Below, piece by piece: positions 1-12,100 of a stretch of 64,000 bases of DNA. The DNA comes from Apostichopus japonicus. Its lineage: Eukaryota > Echinodermata > Holothuroidea > Aspidochirotida > Stichopodidae. The position numbers and the translations under genes were made by a program. The notes beneath the pieces were generated by a model that saw only the letters and a list, made by a program, of their open reading frames with translations, did not search any database and was not told where the DNA came from. Within the stretch, counting starts at the first letter, position 1. Every line of letters begins with the position of its first letter. Location: NCBI RefSeq assembly GCF_037975245.1, contig NC_092581.1:1808501-1872500 (forward strand), written 5' to 3'.

Positions 1-3000
1 TTAATAATAAAAATAATAACAATAACAAAAGAAAAGGAACCCCTCCAGGCCTCTAATGCAAAAAAAGAATAAAATATTGACACATGGTAGGAATGTCTCT
101 AAGAAAATAGTTCAACGAATAGGGAATGTTCAGTTAAAAGGTTACAACTATACAACGAGATACATGTAACACAATTTCTCTATTTTTACCTGCAAAATTA
201 ACTATTTTGCTGTTCAGAATCTTTGTTTTCTTGCTTTTAAAGTCATGATGAAAAAGTTATTTCCAATATTTTTAGAATCCTAAAATTGTTTTTTTTTTCT
301 TATTATTACATTTAAACAATTTTTACTATCTTCCCATAGACATAGAGAGTAACTATTTACTCCAGACCATCCATTCCTCACATCGGGGAGAGGTCTTGAG
401 ATGCGAAGTGGTAAGAATTTGTGTTAGTTTTAGTTATTTCAAGTAGACCTAGGGGAACAGAATTATTACCCAGAAGACTTGTTAAAAGAAAATTTAAGAT
501 AGAATGTTTAAACCTTGAGAAAATTAGAACAAAATTTAGAAATAACTTCAAATGGGAAATTTACTCATGTGTGAATAAAAAGAGGCAGAGGGTGGGTGGG
601 GTAGGGGGGGTAGGGCCTAGGGTGATACAGCGATTGGGAAAGTTGTGCTGTAGGGATGCTATTGCACTTTTTTGATAATGATCATTTCTTGGGTGTTTGT
701 ATGTGGGGTTGGGGAGGAAGGGGGGGGGGGAGAGTTTAGACACTATCATCAGTATGACAGTACCGTTTCTTGCTTGAACCCATCTTATAAGCACAGTTAC
801 ACAAAATTTTAAATTCACACAAGTTTGATATATGAATCACAGAGGTGTACCATTTTCTTTTCTTACCTTACCAGTGTATTTTAGAACAATACTGATGACT
901 TTAAACCCCTCCCCCCCCCCATACCCCCAGTAGTTGAGTTGAACAAACCAAAATTCGATTGTGGACTATTATAAGATATTGGGGAAACAAAGAGAGTAAA
1001 ACAAAACCAAATAATAATTATCTGGGATCAATTCAGATTGGATGAGTAAAACCCAGATATTCAAGTTTCCCTTTTTGTAGAATGAATACTATGACAGGGA
1101 TTATGTATGGCAGTGTAACTATGGCAACAAAACAAAATGGAAGAGGATACAAATAGCAGGAAGTAACAAAAGCAAAAAAAAAAAAAAAAAAAAATTGGTA
1201 AAAATGATAAGATCATATTTTACCAAATATTTGCGGGATCTATATATATGTTACAAATGTGGATACAAAATAATAAAAAAAACAGATACAGAATTTAAAT
1301 TTTAACTACAAATCAATCTCAATTAGTATGTTAGCTTGGAGGAGGTTTGATTGCGCCAGTGTTATTTTCTGCACTTTTCATCGAAGAAGTGGAGTAAAAA
1401 ACATTTTTGTTCTTTAATAAATTGCAGACCTTTTTCTTTGAGTAAGAAACGTTGTGTGTTTGGAAATTAATTTTTGCATTAACTTTATTATCAAAATAAG
1501 CGAAACATCGTTTGTGCAGCTTTGTGTTCCATGATCCTAGGCTTCAGAATTGGCCAAAAGAGGGTGTAACCTTACCCCCATGAGATAAGCCACTGAGATT
1601 AACTTGAAGATTAAGTTTAATCATATGTTTTACATTTTGTAAAATATTTTTTAATCTATGTCTTCCTGTGCAATCTTTTGTCTTTCCTGTTCTATTGATA
1701 TGCAAATATCAACATTTTAACATTATTTCAAATTACTCCCATTTTTTATGAACTATGAAGCAGAAATGAAAACTGAAAATGTTTTAATGCAAAATGTTTC
1801 CTTCATTAGAGAGGTTGGGTAGGTGGGTGGGTGGGTGGGTGGTAGTAGAGGATTATGATAGGTAATTGGGTGAATCACATCAATAGTTAAGTAACATATT
1901 TTATCCTATAACACTGGAATAATTTTTATGAATATCTCTTCACAAATTGGCTCATAATTTGTGTCACCAAACCATTTTCAAAAAATTCTTTTGCAAAGAG
2001 ATCTCTCCCTCCCTTGGGAGGACAACAAGAAGAATCGACATGAAATAAAATTCTCGTACTCGACGAAAGATATATATAAACCTAATAGACTTTTCACATT
2101 TCACAAAGATATATTTGACAGCTAAAAATGAATAGTACAATTTGTGGCCCTGTGACCCCAACCCCTCAAACTTTCTTTCAATCCATACAAGAACACCTCT
2201 ATACCTCCCCCCTCTCCTACCCAACCCACCCCCCTCCCAACTGATTCCAAGAACACCATCTCAACGCAATTCTAGAATAAATTTTATTTCTCTTTTCGTT
2301 TATAACACCCATTATTCTTTCCCCTCCTCGTTTTTACAGATATTTTGTCGAACGGACACACTTTCTCAAAAAAAAAAATAACCATGACTAAAATGTTTTC
2401 AAAAGGAAAAAACTATTGTCACCACCAATTTCACAAAGATCAAACACATCATTTTGTTTTTAATTTTTTAATGGACGCTCCGCTACCACTGACCACATAC
2501 AATTTTATTTCATTTAAAACATGCAATTTTTATTCAACGTAATCTGCAAAACTAGCAAAGAATATATATGAAGTTGATAAATGAAGTCTCTAAAATCTTT
2601 CATGACAAATACAAAATATTGCTCTTTTTATCTTAATACTTTTTTTTCCACTATCATATTTTTTTTGTTTTTTTTTCTGTTATCTTATGCTGCCATGTAG
2701 TTTTTGTTATTTTCTTGCTTACTATTAATGAATACAACTTTGTGTGTCTATTGGAAAATCCTAACTTTTTCAGGCTAAATAATGCAATATCGTATCTTCT
2801 TTTCTGCAAACTATGTTAAAGTGCCTCACACTGAAAATTGTTAAGCTAACTTGAAGAAAAAAAAAATTCTTCAAAAACGAAACAATGATTGAAGGTTAAC
2901 AAATCCCCATTGCTTACTTCTCATTTCTGACACAATTGAAAATTGTCCCCATCTAAGAGTTTTGTTAAAACAAAAAATTCTTTTGGGGCTGTCTCCAGAG

Positions 3001-4129
3001 ATGAAATATATATATATCTTGTACAATAGACACTAACATAATATGCACAATTGTAAAGTTGTCTTCTTTACAAGAGAATAATTTTGACAATTCCCACAAT
3101 GCATCACACTGTATCTTTCTACCAATTGTACAGAATTGTCATTCCAAAATTCAATCTATGCTGAACATTTGTCATGCTATGCAATGTCGCCCTCTGTGTG
3201 AATGTAATTTTTGTATACTTGAATATTCAGTAGCTAGATTTATCACAAACTATCTAATTTCAAATTTGACATAACATATTCTTTTATACACTATATAAGG
3301 ATATTTCTTCAAAACTTCAAACTAAAGACATATTTCAAATAACATATCAGCAAACAGTGCTTTCAAATACAACTTTATTCTTCTGATTTATTCCTATGCT
3401 AACAGCCAATCGGTGGAGAGGACCTCAGCTGCCACTGCAAACCAACTTAACTGGGTGGCCCATCACGTGTATAGGGTCTATGATGGGTCTACTCAATGTA
3501 CACACCCATGCACATACATGGGTATAACTTGTTGCATAATGACCCCACAAAGTGCCTTATGTGAACAGAAGGTCACACATCACATGGATGGGACCATGGA
3601 TGTGTACACCATGGAATGCACCTTCAAACAAATTAAAGTGAAATTTTCTCACAAAAATATGTTATAACAATTTAAACCAACAGTCTTTTATTTATTCTTA
3701 ATAAATATGTTATTCCTTTCATATGACAATGTTATCCAATTAAGGGTCAAGATTACATCACAGGGTTAGGTCTCTTAATATTCTGCATTTACATATTGAC
3801 CTTGTTTGCTCATTTAGTCTCCCTCTAGTAACCCCTCTTCCCTGCACTCTCACCCCTCCCCCTCCCTACCATTCCTAACTCCTTCTCACCTTTCAGTATT
3901 GGACTTGGAAGCTTCTGCTGCCTGAACCAGATTTGAAGGGAACCCAAGGGTCAGGGTTCAAGCCTGCTAGATATAAAAGTTAATCCAGCTTTGAGCAAAA
4001 AACCAAACGAAAGAAATTGTGATTTTACTGTCGAAAGTACATTCTTAGCAGAATTTACAAGCAAAACCATTTCTTCTCAAAAAGATATTGATTTTATGGA
4101 GAATGTTTCCTAGCTTTTCTGAGAGTTAA
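1..4129. other. Downstream flank, no gene recognised
   Basis: AT-rich DNA with poly(A/T) runs, a (GGGT)n stretch near 1819-1842, a 20-plus-base A run near 1175-1194 and short G or C homopolymers (about 601-616, 720-731, 909-920). The open frames here are short and show no recognisable domain. Confidence 0.6.
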
Positions 4130-5045
4130 TAATCATGTAACATTATTACGGAATCAAGATGCCTGGATACCTATTAACTGAATCTCTTGAGCAGCTTGGC
4201 AATGCACAGTGGCTGAGAAGTAATATATATTATTTTCATGTAACAGCGTTGTTGCTAAGTAACATCATTATGGAATCAAGATGCCTAGGTACCTAATTAA
4301 CTGAATCTCTTGAGCAGCTTGGCAATGCACAGTGGCTGAGAAGTAATATATATTATTTTCATGTAACAGCGTTGTTGCTAAGTAACATCATTATGGAATC
4401 AAGATGCCTAGGTACCTAATTAACTGAATCTCTTGAGCAGCTTGGCAATGCACAGTGGCTGAGAAGTAATATATATTATTTTCATGTAACAGCGTTGTTG
4501 CTAAGTAACATCATTATGGAATCAAGATGCCTAGGTACCTAATTAACTGAATCTCTTGAGCAGCTTGGCAATGCACAGTGGCTGAGAAGTAATATATATT
4601 ATTTTCATGTAACAGCGTTGTTGCTAAGTAACATCATTATGGAATCAAGATGCCTAGGTACCTAATTAACTGAATCTCTTGAGCAGCTTGGCAATGCACA
4701 GTGGCTGAGAAGTAATATATATTATTTTCATGTAACAGCGTTGTTGCTAAGTAACATCATTATCGACTCAAGATGCCTGGATACCAATTTACTGAAATTA
4801 ATGTATTGAGCAGAATGGCAATGCACATTGGCTGAGAAGTAATATATATATATTATTTTCAATGCAAAGTGGCTGAGAAGTAAAATATATTATTTTCATG
4901 TAAGAGAGTTGTTGCTATTGTAACATCATTATGGAATCAAGATGCCTGGATACCTATTTATTGAATCTCTTGAGCAGCTTGGCAATGCACATTGGCTGAG
5001 AAGTAATATATATATTATTTTCATGTAACTGAGTTAGTGATCATG
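4130..5045. repeat. 123-bp tandem array (minisatellite)
   Basis: The junction GTTGCTA starts at 4251, 4374, 4497, 4620 and 4743: an exact 123-bp period with four practically identical units. The unit contains GGAATCAAGATGCCTAGG, TGAATCTCTTGAGCAGC and GTAATATATATTATTTTC. Diverged copies flank it on both sides (4130-4250 and 4744-5045). It lies 1-2 kb downstream of the tomosyn stop codon. Confidence 0.95.
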
Positions 5046-5639
5046 TGACATTATCACATAATCAAACATGCCTGGTTGCCTATGTTATTACAGAACCGAA
5101 TTCATCTTTTGAGCAGCATATTAATGCAAAGTGACTAACGAAATAAAATATATTTGAGATAAATAACAAAATTTCATTTTTTTTTTGGTTTTTGTTAATT
5201 TGTATAACTTTTTCACCCCATATAATTGTTTTTAAATTATGTATTGCACATTTTTGTCAGAAATAGTACTCATTGAAGTGGAATATTTTAGATTTTAACT
5301 TACGATATTGGTTTTTTTGCCTTTAGTTTATAATAACTACTGCACAATTTATGTTCATTTTTTTTTTTGGAAAATTATTTATCTGTTTTTTTTTTTCTCG
5401 AATCAGAACACCACAAAATGCAGAAAAAACTCATCCACACATATTCATATCATCACATACACACGACCAGCAGTGATATTATAATTACGGCTAATTAGCA
5501 TAGATCTTTTAAATATTCATCTTTATGCACAGGTTAATGCTACGTAATTACATCATAAACAAAGATTAGGTGTCGCTGCACATCCCAATACCACCAACAG
5601 AGCAAAACATGCGAAATAACATGCCACTCAGAATTATTT
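5046..5639. other. AT-rich flank between minisatellite and gene 3' end
   Basis: Long T runs (for example 5178-5187, 5358-5368, 5384-5396) and no open frame or recognisable feature. Confidence 0.5.
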
Positions 5640-6042
5640 TCAGAAGTATTTTAATTTTCACATTTTTTTTTTTTTTAAATACTTTTTTTTTTGGTTGATT
5701 ATATATATGTATATATATATATATAAACTATTTTTCCAGTAATACTTCAATGAAACCTTTCACGCCACCCTCCATGACCATTCATCAACAAATGCAATAG
5801 ACTTCCTCCAGTCACCTTTTCAATTAATCTTTTTTCATTAATCCCTTTTTTTTCATTAATCCCTTTTTTTGTCTCATCCATCACTTTCCACATTCCTCTC
5901 AGCAGCTCCAAAAACTTTTCCAATTATTTGCACCAATCAGCTTGTCTAAAAAAAAACAGCTTTTGTCTTGTTATGGAAATCATCCAAAATTTGGGTTTTT
6001 CAGCCTTTTTCAGAAATCACCGATCTTGCTGCCCCTCTGCCT
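5640..6042 (-). other. Probable 3' UTR of the tomosyn gene
   Basis: Sequence downstream of the stop on the minus strand. A candidate poly(A) signal ATTAAA lies at 5650-5655; the nearest canonical AATAAA I saw on this strand is at about 4956, inside the 123-bp repeat region. The real cleavage site cannot be fixed from sequence alone. Confidence 0.35.
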
Positions 6043-6180
6043 TCAAAACTGGTACCACTTCTTGTCCTTGTACTTATTCATGAGCTGATGCGAGGCCTGG
6101 GCGAAATTCTCGGCGTGCTCCATCATCGCTGCTGTCTGTTGCTCCAATTCGCTCACCTTCTCACCACGTTCTTGCAGTGC
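6043..6180 (-). CDS. STXBP5: Tomosyn terminal coding exon (R-SNARE motif and stop)
   Basis: 138 bp including TGA, residues 1039-1083: [20 protein letters not shown], then [20 protein letters not shown] and [16 protein letters not shown] aligns with the VAMP2 zero-layer region LERDQKLSEL, so Arg1043 is the ionic-layer arginine of the SNARE bundle. The protein ends immediately after KWYQF, as in vertebrate tomosyn, with no transmembrane segment. The acceptor is gatcggcag. Confidence 0.97.
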   Translation of the reverse strand, partial: ALQERGEKVSELEQQTAAMMEHAENFAQASHQLMNKYKDKKWYQF

Positions 6181-9100
6181 CTGCCGATCGGGGAAACGGA
6201 AGAAAAGGGTTACGGGTTTGAAAACAGGCGATATCTTCTGCAGGGTTCCACTTCTCAAAATTTGTTGCCATGGTGACACAGCATACGCCTAAGATCTGAC
6301 ATTGGGTTCTGTCACTCATTATATCAACCGTCGACACTAGGCCTAGATTTTATTGCGCTTTCCCTAACCTAACTCTGACCTTAACAATACCCCATAACAA
6401 TAGAATTCTTTGGAGGACATGGTGATTCTTTAGAAATCACAACAGAGGACCTGGAATTCTTTTGTTCAAGTCCTCAGACAGAATACTTAACAGGTGCACA
6501 CACACACACAGCATAGCCATTGCACAGATATCCTTTCACCTCGGGTAAGGAATCAAAAATAAAAAATCAATAAAATATTTTCAAATATTTCATATTTTGC
6601 TTGTTTCTTCCCATGACATTTAAGACTGACTTGAAACAAAGGTTATGCAGGCAAACAAAACAAGATGTTAAGAATCAAATCAATGCATCAACTGCACCCT
6701 CTCAATACCTTCACTTGGATAAAATAAGACTACAGAAGGGCACCTGCCACTGGTGCATTATCTGTCCTCACAAAGACCAATGTACTGTCAACTTTATGAA
6801 AGATGGCCTTTTACGACCACCAACCCTTCATCAGTGTATTGACCATCTCATGAACTGAATTTCTAGTGAGTCTTACAGCTAAAGTTCAAAAGACAAAAGA
6901 AATCATTCGAAGAAGGCCGATGCGACTTACGATCCTGGCTTTAGCGACTTCACTCATGGCGCCACCAGATGCGGCCCTCAAGGAATCGATGCCGATCTGT
7001 CCAGGGATGTGCTTTGCCACACTCTTGGATGCCTTTCCACTGTTTTCACCAACTGTGTGATGAAATTAGAGAAAAAGTGGCGGAATGAGAAAAATAGCCG
7101 CGATGAACAATACAGCTTTATTATAATTAGTTCACAGTCAAGAGCATAAAATCATCATTTTGTGGTGAATTAGTTACAGCAGCAATGAATGAGTCAAAAG
7201 GGCTGTATGTATGTATGTATTTTTTATCCTCCTGCAAGCAGGAACTCGCGAAGAAGCCTCATTGGTTATCAAACCCGTAAGCTGACTGAAGTCAGTCTCT
7301 TAGATTCATATTTTAACGTCCATGATTATGAATTGTCAATTGTCAACAACTCTGTAACTGGACGACATACATTAATCTTGGAGTGACTTGAACTGGGGAC
7401 CTTATGATTGGAAGGCACCGGCATTAACCAGTGAGCTAACACTCCATGCTGTGGCAGAGTGGTATTCGGTATTCTCCCACCTTTTGACCTACACAAGTGC
7501 TGATGATTTTACCATCATAGATGGTCTGCATGACATTCCGTAGAATGTGAAAGAGCCGGGTGGGGGGGGGAGGGGGGCTGCTTTAATCCCTTTTGAATGA
7601 CTAAGTTCAACTTTTGCTCTTTACATGAAAATAATTTTTCAACTCTAGCAAGCAATATGGTAAAGAAGAAGAAATAGTAAAATCTTATTGGTGGTTTGGT
7701 AAATAATTTATATAATATAATTTCAGTTTAATCAATGAATTAGAAATACCCAGCGATCAGTCTAAATCTAAGATCTGTGACTCATAATTTACACCGTCTT
7801 GTCAGTGAATCGTGTTAAACATTACACACCGACCGGTCTGTACTTATTATAATGAAATAGCAATTCAGTTGAGACACAATTTTCTTGCGTTAACCACAAA
7901 ATCTGTACTGAGATTCAATTGTACCGGTTTATTTGGAAATACCGATTTGGTCGAGTCATAATTTCCTCGTGTCGACTGTTAACTCCCTAAATAAAATTAC
8001 GTGCAGTATCAGTTATGAAATATTGATTCGGTCGGAAAAAAGTTTTCTCGTGTTCGTTATAACCTCCCGACTAAAAATCAATTGCGGCAGTAATAATGAA
8101 ATTTGGTCCAAAAACACCTTGGATTGAAATATTAATCTTTATCAAATACAGAATTGCTTCTGTTTTATTAAAAAAAAAAAAATGAACAATAAGCCTGTTG
8201 GATTCATTCTTCTGTTTTTTGATAAAGAAGGGATCATTTTGCTTACATAACTCCTCCCTGTCCAAACTGCTGCTGCCACTCCCAAAGAGACCCTTGAAGA
8301 AGCCTCGGCTTGGAGCCTCTGGGGTCTCAACTGGAAGAAAGAGGTCTCCTAGCATATCGTGCAAATTTTCACTAAAAAAGAAGGGTAAATATAGATTGTG
8401 AAACTTAAAATTCTGCCGACGGAAGAGGAAGGCCTTTTTGCAAATGTGTAGAAATGTTCTGAATGTTAAATGTAACCTTGGAAAAGTATTCCCTATTGAA
8501 AACATGTTATATGCGATAAAAAGAAATTTAAAATGTCGTTATTACAAAAGTTATATGACACGAACAAGATGATGGCTTTTTCCCAGAGGGAAATTATTCA
8601 TTGGAAGATGTGTCACCCAATATTACCCACTTCACCTTGCTCAGGTGACAAGTGGAAACTATGTGTGACACCAGCAAGCAGCCTTCTGTGTTGCTATGTG
8701 TTAATATCATTAAACTAATCAGTAAAACTATATTGGATGTGACCTACATCCATAGTCAATTCAGAAGCGAGAAAGTAAGAACACACAGGACGAATTATGA
8801 AACAGCTACAAACAGCTACAACAGGTTGGTACTCTACCCATGAGATAAAGTAAGTACACATAGGGTGAATTCTCAAACAGTTACAACAGGTTGGTACTCT
8901 ACCCATGAGATAAAGTAAGTACACACAGGATGAATTCTGATACAGCTACAAACAGCTACAACAGGTTGGTACTCTACCCATGAGATAAAGTAAGTACACA
9001 TAGGGTGAATTCTCAAACAGTTACAACAGGTCGGTCCTCTACCCGTGAGAGAAAGTATGTACACACAAGGGTGAATTCTGAAACAGCTACAAACAGCTAC

Positions 9101-12100
9101 AACAGGTTGGTACTCTACCGGTGACAGGTGCAGGACTTTTCACAAAAAAAGGAATTTTATCGTTCCTGTCACTTTATCAAAGTGAGACAATTTTATGCAT
9201 CAAATTCTACATAGCCAGGTATACAACCTTGTTGACCTCTGTAACCTTGTGACCTCTGACCTACCTGGTCTCACTGCAGACCGTTAGTCTCTGGATTTCC
9301 GTTGGGCTGCATTGGTATACTCCTTTACCTTTGGCACTCATTTGGAATGTTCTACCGATCCTGAGAAAAAAAAGAGATGTAATAATTTGTGAAAGTGTCG
9401 GAGAAGACAAACTATGTACTTCATTCTTTAACTTGTATAACTTTGAGTTATTTTTTAGATGGATGTTGATGCTGTGTGGATTAAAATTGCCCTAAAAAAG
9501 GTTTTTTATTCATTATATTTTCCAAAACATGGCAGAGACGGTGTCTATTCATGAATACTATTTACGGATACCGCAGTTCACGAAGATGGGTGAAGCAGAA
9601 AAGTGAACACTGGACACCACTATCCTGTGTTAGAACGGAACATCAAAACAGTGGCTGTAATCAATGCATTACGCAATGTACTAGCTACATTCTGCTGGTG
9701 CTATATTTGACTATTAAAGATATTGGTTCCTGACAATCTGTAAAGCTAGTTAATCAAAGTTGCAGCACAGCAAACAATGAAAATTATGCATCAACTTCAA
9801 AGGGTTTGCAGCAAATGAACAGTCAAAATGCTACACATAATTTTGTTGGACACAAAACTTGTTGGATTGGATTGAATGTACTACGACTCGCTAATCAGGG
9901 GCAGCTGACCTGATTTACGACTACTCAGGGCTCTTAGTTACATAGAGGGGTTACCAAATGAGGTGTGTGCTACACGATTTGATATAGAACGACGTGAAAC
10001 TACACCACAACACAAACGCAGCTTTGAAAAGGCTTGGTTGCTAAGTACTGTTCACTTCATTAACCAAGTCTTCCTCAGAACAATTAATCTATATTGAAAC
10101 ATCTCTCCTTAATTTCTCAAACGAACGAAGGTTAAATTATGGCAAGCTATGAACGATTACTTCAGTCTGTTCCGGGTTTGTCGCCAACCTTCTTGTTGCA
10201 CATTAGCACTAAATGCAATAATTTGCACATTTTTAAAAAATCGTTTGGCTGCCTCGTCAAAATGGTAGAATTTACTTAGGAAGCTGCTTCCCAAAAAAGG
10301 AAGAGAGTGAAAAGGTAAACAAACCTGAGATCCGTGAGTGGAAGGTATTCTTCATCCAGGAGGAGACGTAGGCTGGGCAGACTGAACGCCATGATATGAC
10401 CGTTGGCTACGTAACACGCTAAACACACACTATCTATAATATCAAACAAACAAACAAAAGAATGTGAGTACTTTACCCCGGAAAGGGGTAAACTCACAGA
10501 AAATCATTTGTAGCTATCCCTCTTAGAGTTTTTAATATCATTAATTACGTACTAGCAAACTACCCAAGAGCCCCTCTGGCTGTGTGCGACCTGATAACAT
10601 ATTTGGGCCCACAATTCACACTACTTATAAAGACAAAACAAAATGAAGAAGACACAATGAAGAAAATAAACAAATTTACTAAAGAGAAGCCGTGTGCACG
10701 TTAAAAGAGGCACTTCCCAAAACACTAATCATCCTGCAGTATGAAATATTTTCCTGAAAGGTAATGAGGACGCTATTGAAGAACTAAGCATGCACAAACT
10801 CTGGATGTGTGACCTGATTAAATCATTTTGGTGAGTGCAACGTTTCTGTATGCTGCTGTGTTGGACAAATCTAAATGTAACAGCAACTGCTGACTTTGCG
10901 ATCCATGTTATAGTCATTGCTTTAAAATCTGCAGTGCCCCCTTACAATTTTGCAAGGTGGGTAAGAGTGACTCCATAGTTTGGAAAACCATTTCCTACAG
11001 ATATTTTCAACTTGACACATGAAATGACTTTAATACTCCCTGTTATCAGATTGTAAATACTTACAAAAATATCAAATACTATCATTAGGGGCATAGAATG
11101 ACTTCTGCTTTAGGAGGGGGGGGGGGGAGGAGGGCAATGCTTTTCTGGGAGGGCAAGCTTGACCTTTAAAAAAAAAAAAACAGTATTTTAGGGGGTCGGG
11201 GTGGGGCCGAAAGGACTTTGGTGGTCCTAGGCCACTTACTACCACTGGTCACTTACTATGCAGGTTGAAGACATCAGCTCGGACCAGGTAAGATGTATCA
11301 CAAATTTTAGATTTGTATGTACAGGTTTGAGATGGTAGTGATATCACCTGTTGAGAGAGAAAAAAAAAGAAGAAACTTAAAATATGACTGACTGGGAACT
11401 TGCATGTATATACAAATCACCACCGTCAATCTATATTAGATGAGTGAGATAGACGAAAGGTATGAAAAGGGGATAAACATCTTTGAATATGAAGAGACAG
11501 ATAATGGGGAAGGGGGAAGGGGAAGGGGGAAGGGGAAGGGGAGGGGGATGGATTGCATGTATATACCAATCACCACCGTCAATCCATATTTGATGAGTGA
11601 GATAGACGAAAGGTATGAAAAGGGGATAAACATCTATGAATATGAAGAGACAGATAGTGGGGAAGGGGGAAGGGGAGTGGGGAAGGAGGAGGGAAAGAAT
11701 ATATTACCTTAATCTCTTTCTCAGAGCTGATGACGATAAATTGTCTGTCAGCAATTTCAGTTGAGGATGACGGAGACATGCGACTCGTTCGTGTCTGCAG
11801 GGTAGCCATTCCTGGAAAAAAAGAATAAAGATGATTAAAATGCTTTGACAGTATTAGAGATTTATACTAATCAGCACAAAACATTTATTCAATATAATAT
11901 ATACTCCAATACCAAAACAGGAATGTTTTAAAGACCAACTATGGAGGCAATTTTTTTTTTTGAGATTATCCATTCATTTAGGAGTTTACATACCCATAAT
12001 CAACATGTGTAAAAAATAATCTTCGAAAACCTACTATAACCCATCAAAAACGACCACGAAAATGGACATTTTGGGTAGTCACGTGACATGAACCTCTGGA

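Noticed and set aside
4130-5045. CRISPR-like regular array
   Set aside because: Eukaryotic context; units are contiguous with no unique spacers, so it is an ordinary minisatellite.
5968-6276. Plus-strand 102-residue frame
   Set aside because: Antisense shadow of the terminal R-SNARE exon.
6601-6858. Plus-strand frame with Cys-rich patch [13 protein letters not shown]
   Set aside because: Resembles a zinc-binding cluster but the spacing fits no family I can name and the frame is isolated.
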